The position numbers and the translations under genes are program-made. A model generated the notes under the pieces. It saw only the letters and a list, made by a program, of their open reading frames with translations, did not search any database and was not told the origin of the DNA. DNA of 6,825 nucleotides from Campylobacteraceae bacterium (lineage in GTDB: Bacteria; Campylobacterota; Campylobacteria; Campylobacterales; Sulfurovaceae), in NCBI GenBank assembly GCA_027023145.1, contig JALVWV010000135.1, forward strand, positions 1 to 6,825, read 5' to 3'. Positions 5,851 through 6,825 of the stretch are shown in pieces (the stretch's first letter is position 1; every line of letters begins with the position of its first letter).

Positions 5851-6825
5851 TTATGCCTCGGTGAGCCCTTCTTTGCGAATGAAGACGATTCCCAGACTCA
5901 AACTCATAAACAGCATAAGCAGTAGGCTCAGGCGACTGAGAGCATCGCCGCTATCGCTGGCAACATTGGCACAAGGACATTGGATAGCTGCATCAAGGGT
6001 CAAATAGTTTTCGGAGGCAAGCCCCGGTCCCACCTTGACTCCAGCCTCAATAATACCATCGGCGTTGGCTTTGTTTGTATTGTCCCCTTCTTTTTGTGTA
6101 TCGACAAAGGTATACCCTTTGTCGATCATCTCTTGTGGGATATGGAAGCGTACCTTGTATTCACCAGGCAGTACATCGAAATGGTAATGACCATCAGCTG
6201 TCGTATTGGTCTCGGCGATAACGGTGCCATTTTCATCCAGTAGTTCAACCTTGGCGTTGCCAATGACTTGTTCGTCTGCATCGTACTTCCCATCATTATC
6301 AGAATCGATCCAGAAAAGGTCGCCGATACGATAGAGGTTCTGCTTGATACCCATGTCCCAACTGGGATCATTTTCGCCGGGATCGAGGGTTGTGATGATC
6401 GTTTTGCCACTCTTAGTGTCTGCATCGGAGTCTTTGGTGTCATCGCTTCCTTGGTCTTTTGGCGAGACGATGTAGTGATCGGGCAGTGTGCCAAGGTCAA
6501 ACTGTACATAATAGTCACCCGGCATCAATTTCTCGAAACGGTAATGACCTTGGGCATTTGTTGTTGTAGTTTTCACGGTATTTCCGTGAAGATCTGCCAG
6601 GATGACCTTGACATTGGCAACCCCTTTTTCATCAGAATCTTGTATGCCGTCCTGATCATCATCATACCAGACCGTATCTCCGATGGAGGCCAGAGGATAG
6701 AACCCAAAATCCACCGTCGCATTGCCATTGTCATCATCCACATCGCAGTTGCAGTTGGTGTCGCTTCCGGCGATGTTGGAGCTCTCACCGGTGGGTGCGC
6801 TGTCGTTGCTCAGTGTGACGACACT
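5851..6825 (-). CDS. SdrD-type repeat surface protein, C-terminal part, cut by the window edge
   Basis: The frame is open to the right edge and gives 324 residues with no start, so the 5′ end lies outside the window. The apparent GTG at 6741 is an internal valine codon. Numbering from that valine, two tandem SdrD B-like beta-sandwich domains are visible at about 19–133 and 139–252. Each opens with an IGDxxW motif and an acidic loop (DDDQDGIQDSDE and DSDNDGKYDADE) that resembles EF-hand or dockerin calcium loops, and contains the family's GHYxF and PGxYxVxF strands. The residues before the first domain (DDNGNATVDFGFYP) are the usual end of another such domain, so the full protein probably holds at least three. 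CxC pairs occur just before that end (CNC) and after the last domain (CPC, 255–257). The tail has SDSGDALS, a hydrophobic segment (about 268–288) and RKE, an anchor-like layout. The likely role is a secreted, calcium-stabilised cell-surface or adhesion protein; that function is inferred. Confidence 0.85.
   Translation of the reverse strand, partial: SVVTLSNDSAPTGESSNIAGSDTNCNCDVDDDNGNATVDFGFYPLASIGDTVWYDDDQDGIQDSDEKGVANVKVILADLHGNTVKTTTTNAQGHYRFEKLMPGDYYVQFDLGTLPDHYIVSPKDQGSDDTKDSDADTKSGKTIITTLDPGENDPSWDMGIKQNLYRIGDLFWIDSDNDGKYDADEQVIGNAKVELLDENGTVIAETNTTADGHYHFDVLPGEYKVRFHIPQEMIDKGYTFVDTQKEGDNTNKANADGIIEAGVKVGPGLASENYLTLDAAIQCPCANVASDSGDALSRLSLLLMLFMSLSLGIVFIRKEGLTEA

Noticed and set aside
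5738..6007. A short plus-strand frame (89 codons) beginning in the spacer right of tig
   Set aside because: Most of it lies antisense to the surface-protein gene and through the hairpin; no ribosome binding site or recognisable motif.
6739..6741. GTG as the start of the surface-protein gene
   Set aside because: The frame stays open for 28 more codons to the window edge and encodes the end of a preceding repeat domain, so the true start is outside the window.

Overview
The window looks like a piece of a bacterial chromosome from the Campylobacterota (the former Epsilonproteobacteria). The main reason is the block comM–def–clpP–tig on the minus strand; from memory the same order occurs in Helicobacter pylori (HP0792–HP0795), and tig, clpP and def are also adjacent in Campylobacter jejuni. 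Base composition is close to balanced by eye, which is G+C-rich for this phylum and would suit a free-living lineage such as Nitratifractor or relatives better than an AT-rich host-associated one. That genus-level idea is inference only.

Left part (1–1548, plus strand): the C-terminal six-sevenths of an HcaT-like major facilitator transporter runs in from the left edge. Its last 11 bases overlap the start of mobA, the guanylyltransferase that completes bis-MGD molybdenum cofactor. The overlap, with the mobA ribosome binding site inside the transporter gene, suggests a translationally coupled pair. The transported substrate cannot be read from the sequence.

Middle part (1580–5694, minus strand, transcribed right to left): tig, clpP, def, then comM. 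Trigger factor, peptide deformylase and ClpP act on new or damaged proteins: folding at the ribosome exit, removal of the N-formyl group, and degradation. They are tightly packed (26 and 9 bases between genes). comM, the AAA+ branch-migration helicase of natural transformation, follows after 78 bases that contain a striking 31-bp AT-rich palindrome. mobA and comM converge with only 31 bases between them.

Right part (5695–6825): a 156-base spacer holds the likely tig promoter region and a GC-rich hairpin that probably ends the next gene. That gene, on the minus strand and cut by the right edge, encodes the C-terminal part of a secreted, repetitive SdrD-type surface protein with acidic calcium-loop-like motifs, CxC motifs and a C-terminal hydrophobic segment followed by basic residues.

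No RNA gene, CRISPR array, insertion sequence or prophage feature was seen. Most of the window is ordinary conserved core genome; the least explained parts are the palindrome before comM and the tail architecture of the surface protein.
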